Source: Tupaia tana (Eukaryota; Chordata; Mammalia; Scandentia; Tupaiidae). From it: a DNA stretch of 64,000 bases. Shown one piece after another: positions 34,308 to 45,074 of the stretch. The stretch spans positions 112,868,989-112,932,988 of the forward strand of contig JAKSZU010000004.1 of assembly GCA_026018925.1 (NCBI GenBank). Direction: 5' to 3'. Both the position numbers and the translations under genes were made by a program. The notes beneath the pieces are model-generated. The model was not told where the DNA came from, ran no database searches, and saw nothing but the letters and a program-made list of their open reading frames with translations. Position 1 is the stretch's first letter, and the number at the start of each line of letters is the position of its first letter.

Positions 34308-35267
34308 ATGGCTAGAAGTAGAAAAAGAGCCTCAGGTCTGAATAAACAAAGAAATATGTCTCCAACAAAGGAAGACGCCCCTCCATGTCTCGTAAATATG
34401 GAGGACGTTACCAAAATGACAGACACAGAATTTCGAACATTCATGGTGACCAAATTCTGTGAATTGGAAAAGAAAAGAGACAACGAACTGCAGGAAATTA
34501 GGAAGTCCTTCCAGGATATGAAAGAAGAAATGGATACACTGAGAAAGAATCAGGTGGAACTATTAGAGATTAAGTCTATAATACAAGAAATCAAAAACTC
34601 TCTGGAAAGTATTAAGAGCCGATTAGACCATGCTGAAGATCGAATTTCTGATGTAGAAGATAAAACCTCTGATCTAGAAAAAAACAACAAAAAGATCGAG
34701 AAAATAACTAAAAAACACAAAGATAATATATGAGAAATACTAGACTCTATTAGATGCCCAAACATCAGAATAATTGGCATCCCAGAAGGTGAAGACACTA
34801 ATACCAGAATGGAAAATCTATTCCATGACATCCTGGAAGAAAATTTCCCAAGCCTAGAGAGGCACGGAACCATCCGGACCCAAGAAATACAAAGGACCCC
34901 AAATAGAATCAACCCCAGAAGATCTTCCCCAAGGCACATCTTAGCCAGGATGTCTAACATCACAGAAAAAGACATGATACTAAAACGGGCAAGAGAGAAA
35001 CGAGAAGTAACTTACAAAGGCCATCCCATCAGACTAACACCAGACCTCTCATAAGAAACAATGGAAGTAAGAAAAGAATGGGAAGACATACTGAAAGTGT
35101 TAAGAGAGAAACAGTTTCAGCCAAGACTATTATACCCTGCAAGATTATCCTTCATTTGAGAAAAAAAGATTAAAATCTTCTCAGACAAACAAAACCTGAA
35201 AGAATTCGCCAACACCAGACCAGCTCTTCAAGAAATCCTGAAGAAAGTACTGTTCCAGGAAAGCTAA
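34308..35267 (+). pseudogene. L1 ORF1 pseudogene
   Basis: Would encode an ORF1p of 319 residues: a basic N-terminus, coiled coil (about residues 50-140), RRM (about 145-240) and C-terminal domain. Translation stays in one frame, but TGA at 34,731-34,733 (apparent CGA to TGA), TAA at 35,052-35,054 and a TGA near 35,157 interrupt it. The natural stop TAA is at 35,265-35,267. RRM landmarks IIGIPEGE and RINPRRSSPRHI are intact. Confidence 0.9.
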
Positions 35268-35311
35268 AGAAGCAACAGCCAGAAACAAAGAAATAACAGG
35301 CAACTAAGACA

Positions 35312-38300
35312 ATGGCTAACTTAAATGTCAGTACAGATCCTGTAACATCGATAATAACATTGAATGTTAGTGGTTTAAATTCTCCAATCAAGGGACACAG
35401 ACTGGCTGAATGGATAAAAAACAGAAACCCTCTATCTTTTGCCTACAGGAAACCCACGTCATGGAGAAAAACATACACAGACTGAAAGTGAAGGGTTGGA
35501 AAAAGGTGTTCCATGCAACTGGGAACCAAAAAAGAGCTGGAGTTGCAATACTAATTTCTGACAAAATAGGCTTTAAAACAAAAACCGTTTGAAGAGACAA
35601 AGAAGGGCACTATATCGTAGTAAAAGGCTCTATAGATCGAGAAGATATAACGCTTACTAATATCTATGCTCCTAACACAGGAGCACCCAAATATGTGAAG
35701 GAAAGACTGCTAGATCTGAAAGGGGAGATAGACTGCAACACACTAATTGTTGGAGATCTCAACACCACATTATCCCCTCTGGACAGATCATCTAGGCAAA
35801 AAATAGGTAAAGAGATCAAGGATCTAAATGATACCATAAATCAATTGGACTTAACAGACATCTATAGAACTTTCCACCCAAAAACCACAAGATATAGTTT
35901 TTTCTCACCCCGACATGGAACTTTCTCAAAGATTGACCACATCATAGGACACAAAGCAAGCCTCTGCAGATTCAGAGGCATAGAAACTATTTCCAGCATC
36001 TTTTCTGACCATGATGGAATTAAATTTGAGTGTAATTTCAAGAGAAATCCTCAATACCTAAAATCATGGAAACTAAATAACCTACTCCTGAATGACTCCA
36101 CTATTACTGAAGAAATAAAGACTGAAATCAAAAGATTCATGGAAGCCAATGACAATGAAGACACGAGTTTCCATAATCTGTGGGACACAGCCAAAGCAGT
36201 CATAAGAGGGAAGTTCATAGCAATTAGTGCACATAAGAGGAAGACAGAGAGAAGGCTAATGGATCACCTAACATCGAGCCTCAGAGAATTGGAAAAGGAA
36301 CAGCAAAAAAATCCAAAAAATTCCAGGAGAAAGGAAATAATAAAGATCCGAGCAGAAATAAATGAAATAGAAAATAAACGTACTATACAGAAAATAAATG
36401 AAAGCAAAAGCTGGTTCTTTGAAAGGATAAACAAAATTGATACCCCACTAGCGAGACTTATTAAGAAGAAGAGAGAAAGGAACCAGGTGAATCAAATCTG
36501 CAATGAGGCTGGTAACATAACAACAGACATAGTAGAAATTCAAAACATCATTAGAGGATATTTTGAACATCTATATGCTAAGAAACAAGATAATCTGGAT
36601 GAGATGGACAAATTCCTGGACAAATATAATATACCAAGAATGAGCCAGGAAGAAATAGAAAGTCTGAATAGGCCCAGAACAAGCCAGGAGATTGAATCAG
36701 TAATAAATAACCTTCCAACAAAGAAAAGCCCTGGCCCCGATGGATTCACCTCTGAATTCTACAAAACTTTCGAAGAAGAGTTAACTCCCATTCTGCTCAA
36801 GTTATTTCTAAAGATCCAAAAGATCTCTCCCTAATTCATTCTATGAAGCCTCTGTCACCCTCATTCTTAAAACAGATAAGGACAGGACAAGGAAGGAAAA
36901 CTATAGACCAATATCTCTGATGAACATAGACTCAAAGATTCTCAACAAGATACTAGTGAATCGTATTCAACAACATATAAAGAAGATCATACACCATGAT
37001 CAGGTAGGCTTTATTCCAGGAATGCAAGGTTGGTTCAACATATGCAAAATCATAAATGTAATACACCATATTAATAGGAAGAAAGACAAATCCATATGGT
37101 CATATCGATTGATGCAGAAAAAGCATTTGATAAGATACAACATCCCTTCATGATCAAGACTCTCAGCAAAATCGGCATAGAAGGGTCATTTCTCAACACA
37201 ATAAAAGCCATCTATGAAAAACCCATAGTGAACATCATCCTGAATGGAGAAAAGCTGAAAGCTTTCCCACTAAACACAGAAACAAGACAAAGATGCCCAC
37301 TGTCTCCACTCTTTTTTAATATAGTACTGGAAGTCCTCGCCAACACAATCAGAAAAGTGGAAAAAATAAAGGGCATCCGAATAGGAAAAGAAGAAGTGAA
37401 ACTCTCTCTATTTGCAAACGACATGATTGTATACATAGAAGACCCAATGGTCTCCATGGAAAAATTACTGGAAGTAATACATGATTACAGTAAAGTTGTA
37501 AGATATAAAATTAATATACAGAAGTCCATAGCATTTCTATATACGAATAACAGGCAGACTGAGATAGAACTGAAAAAAGTTATTCCATTTACCATAGCCA
37601 CCAAAAGTATAAGATATTTAGGAATAAATCTAACCAAAGAAGTTAAAGACCTCCACAAGGAAAACTATGAGAAGCTAAAAAAAGAAATTGAAAATGACAC
37701 ACAAAAAAAATGGAAGGACATCCCATGTTCATGGATTGGAAGAATTAATATAATCAAAATGGCAATTCTACCCAAATTGCTCTACATATTTAATGCAATG
37801 CCAATCAAAGTACCAGACACATTCTTCACAGACCTAGAAAAGACAATCATAAAATTTGTCTGGAATCATAAAAGACCTCATATTGCCAAAGCAATTCTAC
37901 ACAAGAAGAATGGAGCGGGTGGGATCTCACTCCCCAACCCAAAAATATACTACAAAGCTGTGGTAATCAAAACAGTATGGTACTGGCACAGAAACAGACA
38001 GGAGGACCAATGGAACAGAATAGAGTCTCCAGAAATAAATACCCAAACATACAGTCAACTGATCTTTGACAAGGGGTACCAGTCAATCCAGTGGGAAAAT
38101 GAAAGCCTCTTCAGCAAGTGGTGCTGGAAAAACTGGATTTCCACTTGCAGAAAGATGAATCTGAACCCCTACCTTTCACCTTTGACAAAAATCAAGTCAA
38201 GGTGGATCACGGATCTAAATCTAAGACCTCAAACTATGGAGCTGCTCCTGGAAAACACTGGGGAAACTCTGGGAGACATTGGTGTAGGGAAAGACTTCTT

Positions 38301-39157
38301 AAATAAGACCTTCAAAGCACAGTTGATCATCCCCAAAATAGACAAGTGGGATTACATCAGACTAAGAAGTTTCTGCATGGCCAAAGACACAGTAATTAGT
38401 GTGAATCGACAGCCCTCAGAATGGGAAAATATTTTTGTAAATTTTGCATCAGATAAGGGACTGATAACCAGAATACACAAGGAACTAAAGAAGCTGTTTG
38501 GAAAAAAGATGATCAATCCCATTAAAAGATGGGAGAAGGAGTTGAATAAAATACTCTCTAAAGATGACATACAAATAGCCAAAAGGCATATGAAAAAATG
38601 TTCAACATCCCTCATCATAAGGGAAATGTAGATAAAAATGAGATACCACCTAACCCCAGTCAAAATGTCTAAGATTACAAAAACAAAAAATGATAAATGT
38701 TGGCAGGGGGTGTGGTGAAAGGGGAACTCTTTTACACTGCTGGTGGGAATGTAAATTGGTCCAACCACTGTGGAGAATAATTTGGAGATTCCTCAAAAAT
38801 CTGCAAATAGATCTACCATATGATCCAGTAATCTCATTCCTTGGTATCTACCCAAAGGACAGAAGAATTCTTCATTGGAAAGGTGCTTGCTCATCGATGT
38901 TTATTGCAGCACTATTCACGACTGCAAAGTCATGGAACCAACCCAAATGCCCTAGTATGAAGGAATGGATTGAAAAACTGTGGCACATATACTCTATGGA
39001 ATACTTCTCAGCCATAAAAACCAACAGAGCCCTGGCTTTTGACAGAAAGTGGAAGAATATGGAAGATGTTCTGCTGAGTGAGGCAAGCCAGGCTATGAAG
39101 GAGAGACATTGTATGTCCCCACTTAACATATACCGTCTGTCTGCATTCTATGTCTGA
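35312..39157 (+). pseudogene. L1 ORF2 pseudogene (endonuclease and reverse transcriptase)
   Basis: Starts ATG 44 bp after ORF1. Endonuclease landmarks are visible: QETH (35,448 region), [15 protein letters not shown] and SDHDGIKFE. The reverse transcriptase covers about 36,700-37,700, with [30 protein letters not shown] and [13 protein letters not shown]. The C-terminal cysteine-rich region lies near 38,690-39,157. Inactivating changes are a frameshift in the A-run near 35,415, TGA at 35,590-35,592, a frameshift near 36,835, one between 37,020 and 37,096, TAG at 38,629-38,631 and another frameshift before 38,690. The catalytic FADD box reads FAND, losing an aspartate needed for polymerisation. 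Confidence 0.92.
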
Positions 39158-39400
39158 AACTGATTGACTAACAGTTGAACAAACACAAGAGATGGGTGTG
39201 AATGTCAGATGAAGTGTATGTGGAGGAGTGGGGCCTAACGAAAGATATTTGGAGAAGGGATACAGAGGTACAGCATTGATGGGATGGGGAGGTGTGGTGT
39301 TATCTGTTGAAGATATGTCGATCAACGGGTCTGGGGAGAAATGTTCACATATCGAAATGGTCTCATTGTAAGCCAAACAGTATGATTGAAAGTATATACA

Positions 39401-39431
<31 letters not shown>

Positions 39432-39438
39432 TTAAAAA
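39158..39438 (+). other. L1 3' UTR and tail
   Basis: Purine-rich, with a ggagaagggatacagagg word, ending in (AAT)9-like tail plus A7 at 39,434-39,440. Its 3' UTR type also caps the deleted element at 26.8-27.1 kb. Confidence 0.8.
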
Positions 39439-41429
39439 AAGAGTAGAGACATACATCTACGTCTTTTAGGGATCCCTTGCATATTTGGTTCTCCAGGTTG
39501 TTTGTGTTTATTTTGAGGTTCAGCAACAAATTCATCTGCTTCATCTATCATCATACCCTTCTTATCCAGCTTGAAGGGGTTGCCAAATGTATGCAACCTT
39601 CGCGGCTGATCAGGATCAAGTTCTCTAAGTGGAGAAGGTACTTTCTTGAGGTATTCTTGGTAATTCCCCATTTGTGCTATAGGGACACTGTGCACTTGAT
39701 CTTCATCCTGTCCTTTAAGAAATCTGGGAGTGCTCTTCATAAGATTAGATCTCATTCTTGTTAAGTGATCCAAAAGATTCCATCTGGGTATGTCATAAGC
39801 ATTTCTAAATGCTTGTGGCTTCAAATCCTTATTCAACAAAGCAACTTGGAAAGCAGTATATTCCTTCATATTAAGGTCTAGCAGTCTATGAGGAACATCT
39901 TCTGAAATTCCCTGGAGCAGCTGTTAAAAATCCTTCCTGTAAGCCATTGATAAACCATGTGATCGGCTTCGGACTTTAATTCCGGCTTCCTGTACTACTT
40001 TTTTACCTACAGATCCAATGACTCGATCAGATTCTATTTTGGCCTGTTGGCTCAATTTCTTGAGGTATGAAATGACACTGTAACTAAGTCCATATTCCAT
40101 ACTATCTGCTATTAGGTTAGGTGCACCCATCATTCTAACAGCTTTCTTCAAAGGCCCGAGATAGTAAGGAGACATCGTCTTCAAATAACTTTCAAAGGAC
40201 TGTCTCCATTTCAATGTTGCTTTTACTTTATGCACTTTAAGTAAGTCATCTAAAAGGGGGAGGAGGAGCGGATAATTGTCAGGCATTGCAAATAAGTTGA
40301 CATAGTTCAGTGCTGTACTGGCTTTCAAGTACCCAGAAGGATGACCGAGTTCGCTGTAGTTTGCACTATTGCTCACATACACCTGCCAACATGTTTGAGG
40401 AGATTTCCTTTCCAGGATAAATTGAGTCAGTGGTGAAGGTTCCAACTCGTATTTGTCAAAAGGCAGTTTGTCAATGACCATCGGCTCACAGTCTGTACAG
40501 GAAAACTTCACTATGGGATGAGATGTACGAGGTGGTAGTGTTGGAGAATTCTGATCTGGCCAAAAAGATTCTGGAACAGGCCAATGACCTATGGGAACCC
40601 CAGTTTTAGGATTTGGTTTGACATAGATGAGTTTGTGACAGCTATGCCAAGGCTGAGATCCAAAAGGCCTTGATATATCTGACTGGCCATCTTCTACAGG
40701 GGAAGGATCTGGTCCTGCTTTTCCAAAGTTTATTATCACCCCGCTTTGTACTTTCTGCACCAAGGACTCCAGACACTGATGAAGCATTCTTGGAGAACAT
40801 ACATAGTATGAGTGGCCGCCTGTTACTTCACACATTGGTGTGATTGCAGGGTCATCTAAAGGAACACCTGTCAACTGTTCTGATTCTATTGACATGGTGC
40901 TAGGCAACCACAACACTAATGCAAAGAGTCTCTGATCCCAACCAAAAGGTTCCTTGGTCAATTCACTTCCAGACAAAGGAGAATTAAGAGGTAAATGAAG
41001 CTCATCCTGGATGTCACTGGTAGTTGTCAACTTACTCCCATCAGTAATTGTAATAATTATTGCTGGCTCCAAGAAAAAAGGATTTCTTCCCTGCCCATAG
41101 TTGTCTATGCCAGTTACTAATCTATTTAAATTTAATAAATCAAAAGCTGTCCTTAGGGATGGGCCAAGAGTCATTAGTCCTTCAGCCTGAAGGTTTTTCA
41201 ATTCATTCATAAACGTTGTATGGTTTTCTTTCCATCCAGCCTTGATAGCATAGGGCGGCTCTTCGAAAGTGACCAGTATATACCTGTCTCCTCGGCTCAC
41301 AGGGTCCCGGGCACGGAGCTTCATGAAGGTCTCTACCGCGCCTTTGGCCGTGTCCATGTAGGTGGTGCTCAGATGGCTGCGCTGGTTCATAGAGGCAGAC
41401 GTGTCTATCAGGAACAGTAAGATGGGCAT
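39439..41429 (-). pseudogene. INTS6P: INTS6 processed pseudogene, N-terminal and middle part
   Basis: INTS6 is a subunit of the Integrator complex, which processes snRNA 3' ends and attenuates transcription in the nucleus. The start codon is at 41,427-41,429 (minus strand): MPILLFLIDTSASMNQRS, which includes the von Willebrand A metal site DTSAS. The frame stays open for 501 codons to a TAA at 39,924-39,926, where a glutamine codon is expected (KDF, stop, QLLQG). It continues in the same frame to KRRRCMS, where the L1 breaks it. It has no introns. Neighbours do not support expression. The parent is about 887 residues in human, so the open part is just over half. Confidence 0.93.
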
Positions 41430-41930
41430 AGTGCTGGCCGGGGACACCGGGGCCCGAGGTGGTGGAGAAAGAGATGGTAGAGGTGGAGGCACCCGTAGAG
41501 GCGGCGGCTACCGCTGCTTCGCAGGGCGGGGGAGCGCGGCCCCCAGGAGGAAAACACCATCTGGGTCTTTCCTCTGGCTGCAGGGAGTTTCTCCCCCATA
41601 GTTAAGGGGAAACTCCTCAGACCCAGTCCTACCCCCGCCTCTGCCTCCTCCTGCTTGCCTGCCCGCTGGGGCAGGCGCTTGGCCCTCTGTCTGGAGGTCC
41701 GTCCCCCCTGCCTCGGGTCACGTCCCAGCTCCTGGCCCCTGTGTGTGTCACAGCAGGAAACGGGCCTGGCTCCCTACCCCACCCCCGGTGCAGGGAGTGG
41801 GGACCAGGGAGGTGGCAAAGAGGGGAGTGGGCTGAGGGGAGATTGGCCCTGGGGCTGTTGGGAGGTTTCAGGGACTCCCTCCGTACCCCGGCTGTGTCAC
41901 CACTTTCTCAGCCCCTCTCGCTACTCCAAA
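41430..41930 (-). pseudogene. Probable 5' UTR of the INTS6 retrocopy
   Basis: A GC-rich, CpG-containing block in AT-rich surroundings, ending abruptly near 41,930. Position and composition fit the GC-rich leader of a housekeeping mRNA. In-frame proline-rich codons upstream of the ATG (MPPPLPSLSPPP) are a chance extension. Confidence 0.55.
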
Positions 41931-42618
41931 CAATTTTTTATAATTTTTAATTTTAGAAGGAACTTCTGCTGGTGCAACTGCTATTTAGGTTTAGAGTGTT
42001 TTTAGTAGCCGTGACAACATTGGAATACATTTCCAATAAGTTATTTTAAGATACAGATTTCAGTACAACTAGAACTGATGACCTTTGGACATTTTTTCTA
42101 AACAGAACTAACTCTTCACACAAATTAATTTTATCTAAATATGAATAAATATTTTTAAAGTTTATTCCTTCAAATAGCAGAGATGAAAGAGAGAGGGTGA
42201 GAGAGAGAGAAATAGTATTCTCAACAGGGTCTTGACCCAGTGATGCATCAGTAACACATGCCGGCCTTCAGCCAGCCCCAGACCAGTGGCACATCTGTGC
42301 CTGGTGTGCTGAGGGAAGTTTTGAAACACACGCTGTTCCAATCACAGCCATCTAGCAGTCATTTCAAGGCTGTAGAAGCACAAAATGGTTGGGTATTTTT
42401 GAATAGAAATCATTTGTGTTATATACTCTCTTTTGGAGAAAGATGGAGAGAACAGATAGGAGCATTTTAAAAAGGAGAGTAATAGGCATATGTCAGAGCA
42501 CATGGCATATAGCAAAAAATCTCTCTCTAATAAATAAATAAATAAAGTTCCATTCTATCATGCATTGGGTTATTTAGCATATTTGTGTTTATTTTTTACT
42601 TTATGTTATTTTGCAATG
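41931..42618. other. Gene-free DNA with SINE-like scraps
   Basis: AT-rich. 42,140-42,330 has a GA-rich tract and a ggtcttgacccagtgatgc block that may be an old SINE. 42,485-42,547 resembles the SINE 3' end plus an (AAAT)n tail. Confidence 0.4.
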
Positions 42619-42866
42619 ATTTTTCACTATAGGGTGCGTGCGCTCGCCAGACAGACAGAGAGAGACATAGAGACAGAAAGCGAGAAATCACCCCCCAGGG
42701 GGGATGGTCACGCCACAATCCCTTCTCCTCCATTCTCCTCTTGGGATCTTGGGCATGCACGCACATGCGCCCGGCGTGAGTTTTAAGCCACCAGGTCCAG
42801 GACGTGAACCGCGGTTGACTACATGGGAGTCCAGTGATATAGCTATTATGCTAACTGCTGGTTCCC
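42619..42866 (-). repeat. SINE, main family
   Basis: Near-consensus, with end gctaactgctggttccc; the A-tail is degraded. Confidence 0.85.
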
Positions 42867-43015
42867 AGCACTAGTATTTTGACACAAAAAAATCTTGAAA
42901 TCAATAATAGCGTTTTTCATAATATGCATTTTTCACTAACTTTATGAAGAATTATTGTAGTTTCTTTTGTTTGTTTGTTTTCAAATATTTTGAATTGCCA
43001 GAAAGCATATGCTCA

Positions 43016-43044
43016 CAGAAATGTCAGTAAAAGAATTCAGAATG
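43016..43044 (+). mobile_element. Start of an older L1 ORF1 fragment, split by the HAL1-like element
   Basis: gaaatgtcagtaaaagaattcagaatg reads MSVKEFRM, the ORF1 segment that continues at 45,075 with FMVTK. The HAL1-like element lies between. The last 16 bases are the left target-site duplication. Confidence 0.75.
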
Positions 43045-43048
43045 TAGA

Positions 43049-43400
43049 GAAGATTCCACATGGATACTGGGAACTATATATTTCAGGGCAGAGGAGAAAT
43101 GAAGATTTTCTACTCATAATTCAGCCTCCAGCAAGCAAAGCTAGTGTGGCAGGAGAGTGGAGCCATTCTCTGAGAAGATTCCACATGGATACTGGGAACT
43201 AGATATTTCAGGGCACAGGAGAAATGAAGATTTTCTACTCATAATTCAGCCTCCAGCAAGCAAAGCTAGTGTGGCAGGAGAGTGGAGCCATTCTCTGAGA
43301 AGATTCCACATGGATACTGGGAACTAGATATTTCAGGGCACAGGAGAAATGAAGATTTTCTACTCATAATTCAGTCTCCAGCAAGCAAAGCTAGTGTGTG
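43049..43400 (+). promoter_or_regulatory. 5' tandem repeats of the HAL1-like element (2.8 x 125 bp)
   Basis: Units start gaagattccacatggatactgg at 43,049, 43,174 and 43,299; the third ends near 43,398. Units two and three are almost identical. Words ccacatggat, atttcag and aaatgaagattttct are shared in order with the 271-bp type-C monomers at 23.5-26.2 kb. Promoter role is inferred from position. Confidence 0.75.
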
Positions 43401-43503
43401 ATCACTACAGAATGGCAATCCGATTCTAGAACACCTCTGTCTGCTTGCTCCTGAACATTGAGGCTTAACTTCAAGAATTTGAAAGAAACACGCCATTCAT
43501 CAG

Positions 43504-44505
43504 ATGACAAGAAATCACCATCGGATCACGAGAAATATGGGAAAACGAGAAAATACCTCTCCTCCAATGGAAAAGAGTAACTCTCCTTCATCCACAAGCA
43601 GTTCGGTGAAAGTCATGGAAATGTCTGATAAGGAATTTAGAGCATTCATAATGTCGAAGCTAACAGAGATGGAAGAAAAGAGAGATAATGAACTGCTAAA
43701 GAGAAAGGAGAAAGAAGTTGCCGAGTTCCAGGAGATGAGGAAATTCTTGCAAGATCTAAAAGAGGAATTATACACTTTACAAAAGACTCAAACGGAACTG
43801 CTAGAGATGAAGTCTATAATACAAGAAGTCAAAATCTCCCTTGAAAGTATTAAAAGCAGACTAGATCATTCAGAAAATAGAATCTCAGATGTAGAAGAGA
43901 AAATGGCTGGCTTAGAAAAGTCCACCACGAAGACTGAGAAAATGGCTCAAAAATTTGAGAATGATATGCGAGAAGTACTGGATACCATCAAACGTCCAAA
44001 TATCTGGATAATTGGCATTCCAGAAGGTGAAGAGACCCATAAGGGCATTGATAATCTATTCCATGAAATCCTGCAAGAAAACTTTCCAAACCTAGAGAGG
44101 CATTCGAAGATCCAGTCCCAGGAAATACAAAGGACCCCAAATAGAATCAACCCAAGAAGATCTTCTCCAAGACACATTATAGCCAGGTTGACCAAAACCG
44201 CAGACAAAGACAAGATACTAAGATTGGCAAGAGAGAAACATCAAGTTACCTACAAAGGACATCCCATCAAGCTAACAGCAGATCTCTCATCGGAAACAAT
44301 GCGAGTGAGGAGAGAATGGGAAAATATATTCAAAGTGTTACGAGAGAAGCAGTTTCAGCCAAGAATACTGTACCCGGCAAGATTATCTTTCAGGTGGGAA
44401 GAAAAGACAAGAACATTCTCAGATAAACAAAACCTGAAAGAATTTACCAGCACCAGACCAGATCTCCAAGAAGTTCTCAAGGGTGTGCTGTATCAAGAAA
44501 ATTAA
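43504..44505 (+). CDS. HAL1-like ORF1 protein, intact, 333 aa
   Basis: Homologue of L1 ORF1p, a trimeric RNA-binding chaperone that coats its own transcript in cytoplasmic particles. A polar, serine-rich N-terminus (to about residue 45) is followed by a long coiled coil (about 50-160, rich in E, K, L with LEMKSIIQEVKISLESIKSR). The RRM region comes next (about 165-250: NIWIIGIPEGEE, RINPRRSSPRHI), then the C-terminal domain ending in EVLKGVLYQEN. The start is the first ATG at 43,504 (MTRNHHRITRN) or the next at 43,537 (MGKRENTSPP); related copies begin at the latter. It has no stop or frameshift, in contrast with every other ORF1 in the window. No ORF2 follows, so the protein could act only with RT supplied in trans. 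Expression is unknown. Confidence 0.88.
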   Translation: MTRNHHRITRNMGKRENTSPPMEKSNSPSSTSSSVKVMEMSDKEFRAFIMSKLTEMEEKRDNELLKRKEKEVAEFQEMRKFLQDLKEELYTLQKTQTELLEMKSIIQEVKISLESIKSRLDHSENRISDVEEKMAGLEKSTTKTEKMAQKFENDMREVLDTIKRPNIWIIGIPEGEETHKGIDNLFHEILQENFPNLERHSKIQSQEIQRTPNRINPRRSSPRHIIARLTKTADKDKILRLAREKHQVTYKGHPIKLTADLSSETMRVRREWENIFKVLREKQFQPRILYPARLSFRWEEKTRTFSDKQNLKEFTSTRPDLQEVLKGVLYQEN

Positions 44506-45074
44506 ACACAGACACAGGGAAATAAGAGTCCAAAAACTATGAAAGTGGCCATCTTAATCAGAGGGACAAGTCTGAATTTGAATATTATATCCCAGAATTT
44601 AATCAGGAAAATTGAACCAGAACAGAAGATAAAAGTACATGAGACTGATAGGTTCGTGCACCTTCCATTTGAACAGAATCCTAACTTGTTTCCTGGCTTT
44701 AAGCAAAGTTCCTTGGCATTTCTTTGAGTTAAGTTAAAACTGGTTTTCTTAGTAGTAATGAGTGAACTCACCATTGAAAGTAGTTAGATTATGTAGAAAA
44801 TTGTGTGATCAATGCAACGTGGGTGGGAAGGGAATGAAGGACAATTGTAGACACCGGAGGTGGTGTGAGAGGAGGGTGGGAAGGGACAGAGGGTCAGAAA
44901 GAGGGGCGGAAGTAATTCTAGGAACTAGTAATGGAAAATTTTTTGCAATGTGCATGATTGTATCATTATGCAGTGTGTACTGGATGGGAGATTGCATTTT
45001 GTATGCTGTGATGAAGCTTAGGGAAGGAATGTAAATTGAATTACAAAAAAAAAAGTTTCAGAAAGAAAAAAAAA
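44506..45074 (+). other. HAL1-like 3' UTR and A-tail
   Basis: Contains gaaagtagttagattatgtag and a purine-rich gagaggagggtgggaagggac tract, then tgtgatgaagcttagg and an A-rich tail. Compared with the copies at 29 kb and 57-58 kb it lacks about 100 bp after gtacatgagactga, marking a shorter subfamily. Confidence 0.8.

Larger units (their letters stand above)
31685..39438 (+). mobile_element. Full-length L1 with type-A monomers
   Basis: Complete 7.75-kb unit: tandem monomers, linker, ORF1, ORF2, 3' UTR and an A-rich tail ((AAT)n then A7). It is flanked by the 17-bp direct repeat aagagtagagacataca at 31,668-31,684 and 39,439-39,455. It inserted in the INTS6 retrocopy, so it is younger than that. 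Both ORFs are broken, so it cannot move by itself. Confidence 0.95.
43045..45074 (+). mobile_element. Complete HAL1-like (ORF1-only) non-LTR retroelement
   Basis: A 2.03-kb unit flanked by the exact 16-bp repeat aaaagaattcagaatg (43,029-43,044 and 45,075-45,090), both inside an older L1 ORF1. Order: 125-bp tandem repeats, short leader, intact 333-codon ORF1, a 3' UTR of about 540 bp and an A-rich tail (A10, then A12). There is no ORF2 and no trace of one, so the exact ends show that it moved as an ORF1-only unit. HAL1 elements of this kind are known in mammals. Mobilisation would need ORF2 protein from autonomous L1s. Confidence 0.88.

Noticed and set aside
35695..38631. A working L1 reverse transcriptase
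   Set aside because: Several frameshifts and stops, and the catalytic FADD box is FAND.
39924..41492. A functional INTS6 gene
   Set aside because: No introns, a premature stop at 39,924-39,926, further stops and a 7.75-kb L1 in the body show a processed pseudogene.
41220..42005. Open frames on the plus strand opposite the INTS6 start
   Set aside because: GC-rich shadow frames over the retrocopy's 5' UTR and first codons.
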